Positions 28,879-37,607 of a stretch of 64,000 nt of DNA are shown here, in pieces. Position numbers and translations under genes: made by a program. The notes below the pieces were generated by a model. That model saw only the letters and a program-made list of their open reading frames with translations. It did not search any database and was not told where the DNA came from. The stretch spans positions 186,001 through 250,000 of the forward strand of contig NZ_FOQA01000001.1 in NCBI RefSeq assembly GCF_900113635.1, written 5' to 3'. The number at the start of each line of letters is the position of its first letter. Within the stretch, counting starts at the first letter, position 1. The stretch comes from Tindallia magadiensis. Its GTDB lineage: Bacteria; Bacillota; Clostridia; Peptostreptococcales; Tindalliaceae.

Positions 28879-29940
28879 CTACTTAGAAGGCTCTAGTAGA
28901 TTTATCTCTTTAATCAATTCAGGTACTATTTCATCTTCAGTAAGTTTTCTAATGATTTTTCCTTTCTTAAATAACAGCGCAGAACCTTTTCCTCCAGCAA
29001 TACCTAAATCAGCCTCCCTAGCTTCACCTGGTCCATTTACAGCGCAGCCCATCACAGCTATCGTGATTGATTTTGGAATCAATCGAACTGCTTTTTCAAT
29101 TTCTTCAGCTAAGTAAATTAAATCAATCTGACACCTTCCACAGGTTGGGCAGGATATAATCTGAATCTTATTGCTTAAGAGCCCAAGGCTTGCGAGAATT
29201 TGTTTGCCAACCTTTATTTCATTAATAGGTGAGCTAGTAAGAGAAACCCTTGCCGTGTCTCCAATACCATCAATCAGTAGACTTCCTATTCCAATAGCCG
29301 ACTTTATAGCCCCTGCTTCAATAGTCCCTGCTTCCGTAACACCAATATGCAAAGGATAGTCTACCTGTTTGCTTATAGACCTATACGCAGAAATTGTTGT
29401 TTGTAAATCACTTGATTTTAGTGAAATAATGATATTGGTAAAATCGATATCTTCCATTTTCCAAATATAATTCAGACAACTTTCTACCATGGCTTCAGCT
29501 GTTGGACCACCATGTTTTTGAATTATTTTTTTTTCAAGAGAGCCACCATTAACTCCAATTCGTATTGGAACTCCATAATCCTTGCAAATGCTTGCAATTT
29601 TTTTCACCTTGTCAAAATCACCAATATTACCAGGGTTAATTCTCAGTTTATCTGCGCCCATTTGCACTGATTTAATAGCTAACCGATAGTCAAAATGGAT
29701 ATCAGCAACTAACGGAATAGAAATGGATTGCTTAATCTTTCTTAATGCTTCTGCAGCCTCATCGTCTGGTACGGCTACTCGTATTAGTTGACATCCAATG
29801 TTTTCTAATCCTTTTATTTGCTTTATTGTTTCACTAACATTTCTAGTATCAGTATTTGTCATTGACTGTAGACTTACTGGAGAGTCTCCTCCAATTTTTA
29901 AGTTCGAAACAAGAATTGCTTTAGTATTTTTCCTCGTCAT
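28879..29940 (-). CDS. ispG: 4-hydroxy-3-methylbut-2-enyl diphosphate synthase IspG
   Basis: IspG (GcpE) is the 4Fe-4S enzyme of the MEP pathway that turns MEcPP into HMBPP. The 353-residue protein has a TIM-barrel with RVAVPDDEAAEAL and DIHFDYRLA, and the C-terminal cluster domain with CPTCGRCQ and a third Cys in VMGCAVNGPGEA. The bacterial short form is the usual length. It lies with dxr and rseP in the cdsA-dxr-rseP-ispG-polC order that is common in Clostridia, and so shares the pathway with dxr and uppS nearby. Confidence 0.97.
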   Translation of the reverse strand: MTRKNTKAILVSNLKIGGDSPVSLQSMTNTDTRNVSETIKQIKGLENIGCQLIRVAVPDDEAAEALRKIKQSISIPLVADIHFDYRLAIKSVQMGADKLRINPGNIGDFDKVKKIASICKDYGVPIRIGVNGGSLEKKIIQKHGGPTAEAMVESCLNYIWKMEDIDFTNIIISLKSSDLQTTISAYRSISKQVDYPLHIGVTEAGTIEAGAIKSAIGIGSLLIDGIGDTARVSLTSSPINEIKVGKQILASLGLLSNKIQIISCPTCGRCQIDLIYLAEEIEKAVRLIPKSITIAVMGCAVNGPGEAREADLGIAGGKGSALLFKKGKIIRKLTEDEIVPELIKEINLLEPSK

Positions 29941-29972
29941 AGCTATCTCCTCTTAAGATCTATTACAAATTC

Positions 29973-30974
29973 TTAGAAAAACATTAATATATCTTTATAG
30001 GTAATCATAATCATCAACATCATCAGTAAAGTAATTCCTATCATATGAACTAAGGCTTCTTTCTCTGGATTTATCGGTTTTCCTCGAATTCCTTCTAAGA
30101 GTAAAAAGATGATCCTGCTTCCATCTAGCGCAGGAATAGGAAGTAAGTTCATAATACCAAGGTTGATGCTAATTAATCCAGCAAGACCAACGACATCAAT
30201 CCAGCCAGATCGACTAGCTTCTCCAACTAAACTAATAATACCTACAGGACCGGCAACATTAGCCGTATCAGCCTGACCACGTATAAGTTGTTGTAAAAAA
30301 TTTAATATCTCAGTAAAAATGAATATCGTTTGATGATAACTATTCACTAATGCTCCTGAAAAAGATATTTCACTACCAGGTATGATCCCAATCATCGCTC
30401 TTCCTGTATTTACATCTATTTCAGGAACAACCTCAAAATATAGTTTTTCATCATTTCTTATTACTTCAAGAACCATCACTTCACCTTCTGAAGTAGTAAT
30501 TTTATCTACCAACTGTTCCCATGATGTGATTTGATTGCCTTGAATTTGTTGAACGCGATCATCGGATTGAATACCTGCATTATACGCTGGTGAATCTTTA
30601 ACAACTTCACTTATTTGAGTAGATGGTACTCCTATACTCAAAAAGATAAGAAAAAAACATAGAAAGCCTAGAATAAAATTCATAAGAGGACCAGCAAGAA
30701 TAACACTTATTCGTTCCTTAACTGTCTTTTGACTAAAACTATTTTCAGTGCTAGATTCCTCATCTTCACCCTCCATGCGTACAAAACCACCAATAGGAAG
30801 AGCTCTAATTGAATAGAGAGTTTCAGCTTTTGAGATATGCACCACCTTAGGCCCCATTCCTATAGCAAATTCATATACTTTGATACCTACGAATTTTGCC
30901 ACAGCAAAATGGCCTAACTCATGAAAAAAAACTAGCAATCCAAATACAAAAATCGCAACAATCGCAGTTGTCAT
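29973..30974 (-). CDS. rseP: site-2 intramembrane metalloprotease RseP
   Basis: RseP (RasP/YluC) cleaves membrane-embedded anti-sigma factors, signal peptide remnants and divisome proteins. The 333-residue protein has the zinc motif HELGHF (residues 18-23) in the first membrane helix and the third ligand region MNLLPIPALDGSRI in the last third. A single PDZ domain occupies about 110-190. Four membrane helices are visible. AAAGG precedes the ATG by 7 bases. It follows dxr by 24 bases. Confidence 0.95.
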   Translation of the reverse strand: MTTAIVAIFVFGLLVFFHELGHFAVAKFVGIKVYEFAIGMGPKVVHISKAETLYSIRALPIGGFVRMEGEDEESSTENSFSQKTVKERISVILAGPLMNFILGFLCFFLIFLSIGVPSTQISEVVKDSPAYNAGIQSDDRVQQIQGNQITSWEQLVDKITTSEGEVMVLEVIRNDEKLYFEVVPEIDVNTGRAMIGIIPGSEISFSGALVNSYHQTIFIFTEILNFLQQLIRGQADTANVAGPVGIISLVGEASRSGWIDVVGLAGLISINLGIMNLLPIPALDGSRIIFLLLEGIRGKPINPEKEALVHMIGITLLMMLMIMITYKDILMFF

Positions 30975-30998
30975 AGGACCACCTTTCCTAACTTTTTA

Positions 30999-32141
30999 TT
31001 AAATATATTCACTAATTTGTCTTTTTACCCAAGTTTCTATTTCCTGAAGCTCTTGGATTGACGAATAAGTAACTGATTGATGACAGTTCATTATTTTATC
31101 AATTATTTCAGACATTTGATAAAAACTTACAATTCCTTCAATATAAAGCGGCACTAATTCTTCATTCGCCGAATTAAGAACACATGGCATTGTCCCACCT
31201 TTTTCCATAGCATCAAATGCAAGCTGTAAGTTTGGAAATCTTTTTGTATCAACTTTTTCAAAATTCAACTGTGAGATGCTTGCTAAATCAAGTTTGTCAG
31301 TCTTCAGATAAATTCGTTCTGGATACGTAAGAGCAAACTGTATAGGAATACGCATATCAGGCCAGCCAAGTTGAGCGATAACCGATGTGTCGGAAAATTC
31401 TACCATGGAATGAATAATACTTTCAGGATGAACTAAAACTTTAATTTGTTCAGCATTAAGGTCAAATAGCCATTTAGCTTCAATAACTTCTAGCCCCTTA
31501 TTCATCATCGTTGCCGAATCAATGGTTATTTTCTGTCCCATAGACCAGTTAGGGTGCTTTAGCGCTTTACTAGGATGAGAAAACTCTATCTCTTTTTTGC
31601 TAAGGTTCCGAAAAGGACCTCCCGAAGCTGTAAGGATAACACTAGTCAAACTATTAATGTTTTCTCCTCTTAAACATTGAAAAATAGCTGAATGCTCACT
31701 GTCAACCGGGAGAACGTCCACATTATGTTTTTTCGCTGTATTCATTATTAGCTCTCCACCAACAACTAACGACTCTTTATTGGCTAATGCTAAGGTTTTA
31801 CCAGATTCAACTGTTTTGTAACTAGGTGTTAACCCTATGCTTCCAACTAGTGCATTTAAAACAATATCTGCAGAAGGTAGAGTTGCAATTTCCACAAGAC
31901 CATTCATCCCATTATATACCTTGGTCCGTGTTTGTATATGAAGTTTTAACCAAGCAGCATCTTCAGCATCAGTGATTACAGCAATTTCAGGTTGAAACTC
32001 ATTAATTTGTTCTAAAAGTAACCTTCGATTTTTATTAGTACTCAAAGCTACAATATTAAAAATATCTGGATATTCACGAACTACTTCCAACGCTTGTTTT
32101 CCAATAGATCCTGTTGATCCAAGAATACTGATGTTTTTCAA
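30999..32141 (-). CDS. dxr: 1-deoxy-D-xylulose-5-phosphate reductoisomerase
   Basis: Dxr (IspC) commits DXP to the MEP isoprenoid pathway using NADPH. The 380-residue protein has the NADPH motif ILGSTGSIGKQALEV at residues 5-19, the metal/substrate motif LPVDSEHSAIFQ and the substrate loop TASGGPFR. I use the TTG at 32141, 8 bases after AAGGAG; the GTG at 32150 overlaps the ribosome-binding site. It lies between cdsA and rseP. Confidence 0.97.
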   Translation of the reverse strand: MKNISILGSTGSIGKQALEVVREYPDIFNIVALSTNKNRRLLLEQINEFQPEIAVITDAEDAAWLKLHIQTRTKVYNGMNGLVEIATLPSADIVLNALVGSIGLTPSYKTVESGKTLALANKESLVVGGELIMNTAKKHNVDVLPVDSEHSAIFQCLRGENINSLTSVILTASGGPFRNLSKKEIEFSHPSKALKHPNWSMGQKITIDSATMMNKGLEVIEAKWLFDLNAEQIKVLVHPESIIHSMVEFSDTSVIAQLGWPDMRIPIQFALTYPERIYLKTDKLDLASISQLNFEKVDTKRFPNLQLAFDAMEKGGTMPCVLNSANEELVPLYIEGIVSFYQMSEIIDKIMNCHQSVTYSSIQELQEIETWVKRQISEYI

Positions 32142-32168
32142 AAAAAGCACTCCTTATATTAATATTGC

Positions 32169-32963
32169 TTAACTTATAACTTGATTTATCAACTGTAAAT
32201 AGTAGAAAACAAAAGGTGCTGTAAATAAAATACTATCAAAACGATCCAGCACTCCACCATGTCCAGGAAAAATGTTACCAAAATCTTTAATAGAAAAAAA
32301 TCTTTTAATTATTGAAGCAGACAAGTCTCCAAGTTGAGATAAAAATGCACCTACTAGTCCCATGATCGTATATACACATATATACTCCGGCATTACAAAA
32401 TATGAAAAAAGAAAGCAGCCAACCATAGAACCAACAATTCCACCAAATGCACCTTCAATGGTTTTTTTAGGACTAATCGATGGACACAACTTATGCTTAC
32501 CGATAGCTAATCCAGTAAAATAAGCAAATGTATCGCAACACCAGGCAATAATAAAGACAAGCCATATCGAATGCGGAAGTAACAATCTTTCAATTAGAAA
32601 GAGATGACTAATTGTTAACGGAATGTAAATGATGCTGAATAAAACAATACCTATATCTACTATCGAATAAGTATAGTTAGAAATAACTTGAATCGACAGC
32701 ATCGAAATTGTAGTAAGTATAAGTAACGGTAATGCATTCGAAATATCTAGCGTATAGTATAAGGATGTGTAAAAAAGAAAACTAAATAAACAACCTATAT
32801 TCATCATGAGTTTTAGCTCAGTGCTCTGTACAGCTGCATAAAATTCTTTTAAACAAAGCAACGATACTATAAATAAAGCCACTAGTAAATACATATTTCC
32901 TAATAAGATTATAGCAACCAAAATTGGTAAGCCTATCAACGTAGTAATGATCCGCTTTATCAT
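32169..32963 (-). CDS. cdsA: phosphatidate cytidylyltransferase
   Basis: CdsA activates phosphatidic acid with CTP to give CDP-diacylglycerol, the substrate of PgsA encoded at 8465-9010. The 264-residue protein has about seven or eight membrane helices and the family signature near the C-terminus: RFFSIKDFGNIFPGHGG followed by DRFDS. The ATG at 32963 has AAGGAGG 6 bases upstream; the frame is open for ten more codons but without a ribosome-binding site. It lies 16 bases after uppS. Confidence 0.96.
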   Translation of the reverse strand: MIKRIITTLIGLPILVAIILLGNMYLLVALFIVSLLCLKEFYAAVQSTELKLMMNIGCLFSFLFYTSLYYTLDISNALPLLILTTISMLSIQVISNYTYSIVDIGIVLFSIIYIPLTISHLFLIERLLLPHSIWLVFIIAWCCDTFAYFTGLAIGKHKLCPSISPKKTIEGAFGGIVGSMVGCFLFSYFVMPEYICVYTIMGLVGAFLSQLGDLSASIIKRFFSIKDFGNIFPGHGGVLDRFDSILFTAPFVFYYLQLINQVIS

Positions 32964-32979
32964 AAAATCCTCCTTGAAT

Positions 32980-33678
32980 CTATAGGCCACCAAAGCGACG
33001 GGATCGTGCTTTATAGTGCTTAATTGCTTTTTTTAGTTCTTCACCGTCAAAATCAGGCCATAATGTATCTGTAAAATAAAATTCGGTATATGCAAGCTGC
33101 CAAATCATAAAATTACTAACCCTATACTCACCACTAGTACGTATCAATAAGTCTGGATCTGGTAAATCAAAAGTATCTAGTCTGCTATTAATATGATCTT
33201 CAGTGAGAGATTCACCATCAACGCTGTGGCTTTTTTCATTCAAAATTTTTTTCACTGCTCTTACTATCTCATGTCGTCCACCATAATTAAGTGCTATGTT
33301 TAATATAAGTCCCGTATTTGTATTTGTTAGCATTACAGCATCATTTATTTTTGACTGAAGGCCTGTATTCAAAACAGATAAATCTCCCATGACTCTTATT
33401 TTTACATTGTTTTTATGTAACTCACTTAGTTCTTTTTGAATAAACTCACTTAGAAGCTTCATTAGAAAACTAACTTCTTCAGCTGGTCTCTTCCAATTCT
33501 CTGTAGAAAAAGCAAAAACTGTTAGAATATCAATAGAAAGACTAGAAGCTTCTTTAACCGTATTTCGTAAAGAATCAACACCTTTTTTATGACCTACGGT
33601 TCTTGGTAAGTTTTTTTTCTGCGCCCATCGCCCATTTCCGTCCATGATAATTGCAATATGTCGCGGCATATCTTTCAT
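32980..33678 (-). CDS. uppS: undecaprenyl diphosphate synthase
   Basis: UppS condenses FPP with eight isopentenyl units to make the C55 lipid carrier for peptidoglycan and teichoic acid. The 232-residue cis-prenyltransferase has IIMDGNGRWAQ (catalytic Asp near residue 13), FAFSTENWKRP, and a C-terminal IRTSGEYRVSNFMIWQ block with the family RxSG/RxSNF arginines. GGAGG lies 10 bases before the ATG. Precursors come from the dxr-ispG pathway encoded downstream in the same cluster. Confidence 0.97.
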   Translation of the reverse strand: MKDMPRHIAIIMDGNGRWAQKKNLPRTVGHKKGVDSLRNTVKEASSLSIDILTVFAFSTENWKRPAEEVSFLMKLLSEFIQKELSELHKNNVKIRVMGDLSVLNTGLQSKINDAVMLTNTNTGLILNIALNYGGRHEIVRAVKKILNEKSHSVDGESLTEDHINSRLDTFDLPDPDLLIRTSGEYRVSNFMIWQLAYTEFYFTDTLWPDFDGEELKKAIKHYKARSRRFGGL

Positions 33679-33706
33679 ATAACCGTACCCTCCAAACTAT
33701 TAAATA

Positions 33707-33728
33707 GCCCCCTATATAGGGGGCTAAA
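33707..33728 (-). terminator. GC-rich hairpin overlapping a stop codon
   Basis: TAGCCCCC and GGGGGCTA pair across TATATA (8 bp). The first arm on the minus strand contains the stop codon of the 60-residue gene. The following TTTAATAG is a poor T-run, so this is a weak terminator, an attenuator before uppS or a stabilising hairpin. Confidence 0.55.
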
Positions 33729-33906
33729 AATATGCTACTGTTATTTCCAGTACATTATTAGCTGTATATCGTTGCCGAACAATCCTTTTTAGACCATTTC
33801 TAGAAAATTTACTATAGTCTGTTTCATTTAGTATAAAATCGATACCAAGAGTATCAAGAATATCAATAGCACAATCTAAATGAAAACCCGTTAAATCCTG
33901 GAGCAT
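33724..33906 (-). CDS. small single-PASTA-like protein
   Basis: This is a 60-residue protein without signal peptide or membrane segment. The pattern DLTGFHLDCAIDILDTLGI, then a variable stretch, then RIVRQRYTANNVLEITV follows the strand-helix-strand-strand layout of a PASTA domain, the module that binds muropeptides or beta-lactams in PrkC-type kinases and penicillin-binding proteins. Here it stands alone and cytoplasmic. Translation is credible: GGAGG lies 8 bases before the ATG and overlaps the frr stop codon. Its stop codon is inside a GC-rich hairpin. The likeness to PASTA is by eye only, and no function is known to me. Confidence 0.7.
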   Translation of the reverse strand: MLQDLTGFHLDCAIDILDTLGIDFILNETDYSKFSRNGLKRIVRQRYTANNVLEITVAYF

Positions 33907-33909
33907 ATT

Positions 33910-34467
33910 CTATACCTCCAAAATTTCCTTTTCTTTAGTAGCTAACAAGTTTTCTATTTTTTGAATATACGTATCCGTTAATTTTTGCACTTTTTCTTGA
34001 GCTTGTTTCAGATCATCCTCGGTCAATTCTCCATCTTTCTCCATCTTTTTCAAAGAATCATTTCCCCATCTTCGCTCATTCCGAATTGCAACACGGCCTT
34101 CTTCAGCTTTTGCTTTAACAACTTTTATTAAGTCTTTTCTTCGTTCTTCGGTTAATTGCGGTATAATTAAACGTATAATTTTACCGTCAGTAGATGGATT
34201 AATACCTAAGTCTGATTTTTGAATCGCCTTTTCAATTTCTTTTAGTGAAGATACGTCAAAAGGCTGAATTGATATCATACGCGGTTCAGGAGTTGATACC
34301 GTAGCTACTTGATTTAGCGGAACAACGGCACCATAGTATTCTACAGTAATTCTATCTAACATAGCTGGATTAGCACGACCTGCCCTAATACTTTTAAACT
34401 CATCATTTACAACATTTACTGTCTTGTTCATTTTTTCTTCAATAGCTCTGTGTATCTCTAGTTGCAT
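33910..34467 (-). CDS. frr: ribosome recycling factor
   Basis: RRF splits post-termination ribosomes together with EF-G. The 185-residue protein matches the family along its length, with [23 protein letters not shown] near residue 25 and the final helices ending in [20 protein letters not shown] is 8 bases before the ATG. It follows pyrH by 16 bases in the standard rpsB-tsf-pyrH-frr order, and its stop overlaps the ribosome-binding site of the 60-residue gene. Confidence 0.98.
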   Translation of the reverse strand: MQLEIHRAIEEKMNKTVNVVNDEFKSIRAGRANPAMLDRITVEYYGAVVPLNQVATVSTPEPRMISIQPFDVSSLKEIEKAIQKSDLGINPSTDGKIIRLIIPQLTEERRKDLIKVVKAKAEEGRVAIRNERRWGNDSLKKMEKDGELTEDDLKQAQEKVQKLTDTYIQKIENLLATKEKEILEV

Positions 34468-34483
34468 TAATAAGTCCTCCTTT

Positions 34484-35194
34484 TCAACTATGTATATATG
34501 TTCCCAACGATTTACCTAATACTACTTTTTTTATATTTTCAGGATCATCAAGTCCAAAAACTTTTAAGGGTATTTTATTATCCATACATAAAGAAGTTGC
34601 TGTAGAATCCATCACTTTTAACCCTCTATTCAAAATTTCTATATAACTAACATCATCAAATTTGCAAGCATCATCATTTTGGTTAGGATCTTTATCATAT
34701 ACAGCATCTACTTTTTTTGCAAGTAAAATAACTTCAGCCTCTATCTCAGCAGCTCTCAAAGCAGCAGTAGTATCCGTTGAAAAATACGGATTCCCAGTAC
34801 CTGCCGCAAAAATAACTACTCGGTTTTTCTCAAGATGACGCACCGCCCGACGTCGTATATAAGGTTCTGCAATTTGTCTCATCTCTATTGCTGTTTGCAC
34901 CCTAGTAATAACACCTATATTTTCAAGGGCGTCCTGTAATGCAAGCCCATTAATAACAGTAGCCATCATACCCATATAGTCAGCTGTTGTTCGGTCCATA
35001 CTTTCACCAGATCTTCCTCGCCAGAAGTTCCCTCCGCCAACGACAATAGCGACCTGTACATCCATTCTAATAACTTCTTTTATTTGAACAGCAATTCGGT
35101 TTATCGTCTCCGTATCAAGACCAAAACCTTTCGAGCCAGCTAAAGCTTCACCGCTTAGCTTCAACAGTATTCTTTTGTATAAAGGTTTCCCCAT
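34484..35194 (-). CDS. pyrH: UMP kinase
   Basis: PyrH phosphorylates UMP to UDP and is a hexameric amino-acid-kinase-fold enzyme. The 236-residue protein has KLSGEAL at the start, [10 protein letters not shown] near residue 55 and the [27 protein letters not shown] block. The ATG at 35194 has TAAGGGAG upstream at a 7-base spacing; the longer open frame lacks a ribosome-binding site. It follows tsf across a 77-base gap with a hairpin. Confidence 0.97.
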   Translation of the reverse strand: MGKPLYKRILLKLSGEALAGSKGFGLDTETINRIAVQIKEVIRMDVQVAIVVGGGNFWRGRSGESMDRTTADYMGMMATVINGLALQDALENIGVITRVQTAIEMRQIAEPYIRRRAVRHLEKNRVVIFAAGTGNPYFSTDTTAALRAAEIEAEVILLAKKVDAVYDKDPNQNDDACKFDDVSYIEILNRGLKVMDSTATSLCMDNKIPLKVFGLDDPENIKKVVLGKSLGTYIHS

Positions 35195-35230
35195 GGAAAT
35201 TACTCCCTTACCTTGTATTTGATTATAAAA

Positions 35231-35260
35231 CATAGAGAAAGAGAACACAAGAGTGTTCTC
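35231..35260 (-). terminator. probable partial terminator after tsf
   Basis: On the minus strand GAGAACAC (35260-35253) and GTGTTCTC (35248-35241) form an 8-bp stem with a 4-base loop, followed by TTTCTCTATG. The T-tract is mixed, which suggests partial read-through from rpsB-tsf into pyrH-frr. Confidence 0.65.
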
Positions 35261-35271
35261 GTATAATAAAA

Positions 35272-35916
35272 CTATTGGATTTGTTTTGCAACTTCTTCAG
35301 CAAAGTTTTCTTCTTTCTTATCAATTCCCTCGCCTACTTCAAAGCGAGAAAATCTTCTTATGTTTAAATTTTCTCCAATTTTAGCAACTTTTTCAGTCAA
35401 CAGCTCACCAACAGTTTTATCAGGATCTTTAACAAAATCCTGCTCTAGCAAACATACTTCTTTGTAGTATTTCTCTATTCTTCCTTCAACCATTTTATCA
35501 ATGATTTTTTCTGGTTTGCCTTCGTTCAGTGCCTGTTTTCTAAGAATATCTTTTTCAGCTTCGATTTTTTCTTTAGGAACTTCCTCTTTATTTACATATT
35601 GAGGATTTGAAGCTGCAATCTGCATCGCAACATCTTTTACAAACATTCTAAACTCTTCATTTTTAGCAACAAAATCTGTTTCTGAATTCACTTCTACTAA
35701 TACACCTATGCGCCCACCATGTATATATGCTTCTACAATTCCTTCAGCAGCAACACGACCAGCCTTTTTAGCAACAGCCGCAAGTCCTTTTTCCCGTAGA
35801 AATTCAACCGCTTTTTCCATGTTTCCATTTGTTTCTGTTAAAGCCTTTTTACAATCCATCATACCTGCACTTGTTTTTTCACGCAATTCTTTTACCATAG
35901 TCGCTGTTATGCTCAT
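35272..35916 (-). CDS. tsf: elongation factor Ts
   Basis: EF-Ts is the nucleotide exchange factor for EF-Tu. The 214-residue protein is the short form found in many Clostridia. It has the N-terminal UBA domain with [19 protein letters not shown] (8-26), then [16 protein letters not shown] and the core [23 protein letters not shown] precedes the ATG by 8 bases. It follows rpsB by 50 bases. Confidence 0.98.
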   Translation of the reverse strand: MSITATMVKELREKTSAGMMDCKKALTETNGNMEKAVEFLREKGLAAVAKKAGRVAAEGIVEAYIHGGRIGVLVEVNSETDFVAKNEEFRMFVKDVAMQIAASNPQYVNKEEVPKEKIEAEKDILRKQALNEGKPEKIIDKMVEGRIEKYYKEVCLLEQDFVKDPDKTVGELLTEKVAKIGENLNIRRFSRFEVGEGIDKKEENFAEEVAKQIQ

Positions 35917-35966
35917 GATTAACCTCCTGATAATAAATTCTTTAAGCCGATAATTCCTGTTTAAAC

Positions 35967-36674
35967 TTAAGCTCTTTCTTCTTCCGTTTGAAATCCTTGA
36001 CGACCTTCAAGGACAGCATCTGCCATTGTTGATGCTAATAGTTTTACAGCACGTATCGCATCGTCATTTCCAGGTATAACGTAATCAACTTCATCAGGGT
36101 CACAATTTGTATCAACAATAGCAATTACAGGAATACCTAGCTTTTTCGCTTCAAGAATTGCTATTCTCTCTTTTCTTGGATCAACTACAAAAACTGCTTT
36201 TGGCATTTCTTTCATGTCTTTTATGCCACCTAAAAACTTTTCAAGTCGATCCATTTCATGCCTTAACTGAATTACTTCTTTTTTAGGTAGAAGATCAAAA
36301 GTTCCATCTTCTTCCATTTTTTCTAACTCCCGAAGTCTATGAATTCTTTTCTTAATCGTCTGATAGTTCGTCAACATACCACCCAACCATCTTTGGTTAA
36401 CGTAGTACATACCGCATCTTTTGGCTTCTTCCTCTATTGATTCTTGAGCTTGTTTTTTTGTTCCTACAAACAAAATATTGCCGTTTTCTTCAGCAATCTC
36501 TTTGATGATACGATAAGCTTCGTCTACTTTTTTTACGGTTTTTTGAAGATCTATGATATAAATACCATTTCTTTCCGTAAATATAAATTTCGACATTTTA
36601 GGATTCCATCTTCTTGTTTGGTGTCCAAAGTGAACCCCTGCTTCCAGTAATTGTTTCATTGATACAACGCTCAT
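35967..36674 (-). CDS. rpsB: 30S ribosomal protein S2
   Basis: S2 is a large 30S protein at the head-body junction that is needed for S1 binding and translation initiation. The 235-residue protein has [20 protein letters not shown] at the start and [20 protein letters not shown] near residue 188. GGAGG is 7 bases before the ATG at 36674; the open frame beyond this is non-coding leader. A promoter lies 105 bases upstream, so the gene can be expressed apart from the flagellar genes that run into it. Confidence 0.98.
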   Translation of the reverse strand: MSVVSMKQLLEAGVHFGHQTRRWNPKMSKFIFTERNGIYIIDLQKTVKKVDEAYRIIKEIAEENGNILFVGTKKQAQESIEEEAKRCGMYYVNQRWLGGMLTNYQTIKKRIHRLRELEKMEEDGTFDLLPKKEVIQLRHEMDRLEKFLGGIKDMKEMPKAVFVVDPRKERIAILEAKKLGIPVIAIVDTNCDPDEVDYVIPGNDDAIRAVKLLASTMADAVLEGRQGFQTEEERA

Positions 36675-36778
36675 AATATTCCCTCCAATTTGTTTTTCCT
36701 CCACCCTCTTCATATAATTCCAACACCAATTCGGCACAATTGAAACTATCAAAGGATGTGCGTTTTAATACCTATGGT

Positions 36779-36807
36779 ATTTTACCATAAACTTTTTATT
36801 CAAGCAA
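36779..36807 (-). promoter_or_regulatory. promoter of rpsB-tsf
   Basis: TTGCTT (36807-36802), 17 bases and TAAAAT (36784-36779), with TG one base before the -10 box, make an extended -10 promoter. Transcription would start near 36772. The leader of about 98 bases starts with the inverted repeat AATACC/GGTATT overlapping the -10 region and could carry S2 autoregulation. Confidence 0.6.
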
Positions 36808-36822
36808 GTAAATACTATTTTA

Positions 36823-37266
36823 TCATTTTATAAACCGACGTATCATTTCTATTTCACAAATACTTTTGTTGAGCTTTTGTGAAATATCTTCGTTAGAACA
36901 ACCATCATTGATCAGCTTTACCACTTCATGATTATTCTGGATAAACTGACGATAATTCATTGACTGGCTAAATGGAATCTCATTTAACTCATTTCGCCTA
37001 TTTTGCTCCAAAGAAATTTTATGTTTTTGACTTTCGGATAATCTTTTCAGCTCAACCACTTCATTCTCCAATTGATTAATTCGCCCACTCAATCGACAAT
37101 TCATTTCTTGCAACTTCGAAATTTCATCCAAAAGGAAGTCTCTTTTTTCACGGTCAATAGAATCATTATTTTTTGGAGAATTAATATACTTTAGCATTAA
37201 AAGAAAAACTAGACTCAGTATGGAAATGATGGCTAAATAATTTATTACATATATTTCACCTAACAT
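36823..37266 (-). CDS. swrB: SwrB/YlxL-like membrane-anchored protein
   Basis: This 147-residue protein has one N-terminal membrane helix (about 8-25), a coiled coil (about 40-95) and a C-terminal helix-turn-helix-like segment (KLINDGCSNEDISQKLNKS). This layout, together with its position between the flagellar genes and rpsB, matches B. subtilis SwrB (YlxL, DUF6115), which activates the flagellar export apparatus during hook and rod assembly. Sequence likeness outside the C-terminal motif is weak. GAGGTG lies just before the ATG. It is the last gene of the fla/che operon in this window. Confidence 0.7.
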   Translation of the reverse strand: MLGEIYVINYLAIISILSLVFLLMLKYINSPKNNDSIDREKRDFLLDEISKLQEMNCRLSGRINQLENEVVELKRLSESQKHKISLEQNRRNELNEIPFSQSMNYRQFIQNNHEVVKLINDGCSNEDISQKLNKSICEIEMIRRFIK

Positions 37267-37274
37267 GAGTCACC

Positions 37275-37595
37275 TCAAATTTTAATATCTAATCTAGCGC
37301 CCTTTTTTTCAGATATAACTGTTTCTTCAGTTGAATCATCTTTTTTCTTTTCTTTTTTCTTCTTTTTCTGTTGTTTTGAATGCTGGTTGTTTTTTTTATT
37401 GTCCTGATTTATCTTTTGTCCTTGTGTTTCGTCGTATTCTGTTATACGCGTTTTATCTTTTGCCTTTTCAATTTGTTGCTGGCCTTGAATAAACTGATTT
37501 GTTGCATGTGCTCTATTATTCTGATTATGTTGATTTTTTGACTCTTGAACAGAATTCAAGACAGTAATTTGTTGGTCTATTGGTTTGATTGTCAT
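37275..37595 (-). CDS. hypothetical Lys/Gln-rich protein of the fla/che operon
   Basis: This is a 106-residue, very polar, low-complexity protein. The N-terminal MTIKPIDQQITVLNS looks ordered, the middle is Gln/Asn-rich, and about residues 72-87 are almost all lysine. It ends GARLDIKI. There is no membrane segment. I use the ATG at 37595, 8 bases after GGAG. Similar short proteins with a conserved start and a terminal DIKI-like motif occur at this place in other Clostridia, to my memory. The disorder and charge suggest a binding partner or chaperone, but the function is unknown. Confidence 0.65.
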   Translation of the reverse strand: MTIKPIDQQITVLNSVQESKNQHNQNNRAHATNQFIQGQQQIEKAKDKTRITEYDETQGQKINQDNKKNNQHSKQQKKKKKEKKKDDSTEETVISEKKGARLDIKI

Positions 37596-37607
37596 AAGGA
37601 ACACTCC

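Noticed and set aside
35946-35953. GCCGATAA on the plus strand, identical to the sigma-D -10 box
   Set aside because: No TAAA -35 box at the required 14-16 base spacing, and no plus-strand gene downstream. Likely chance.
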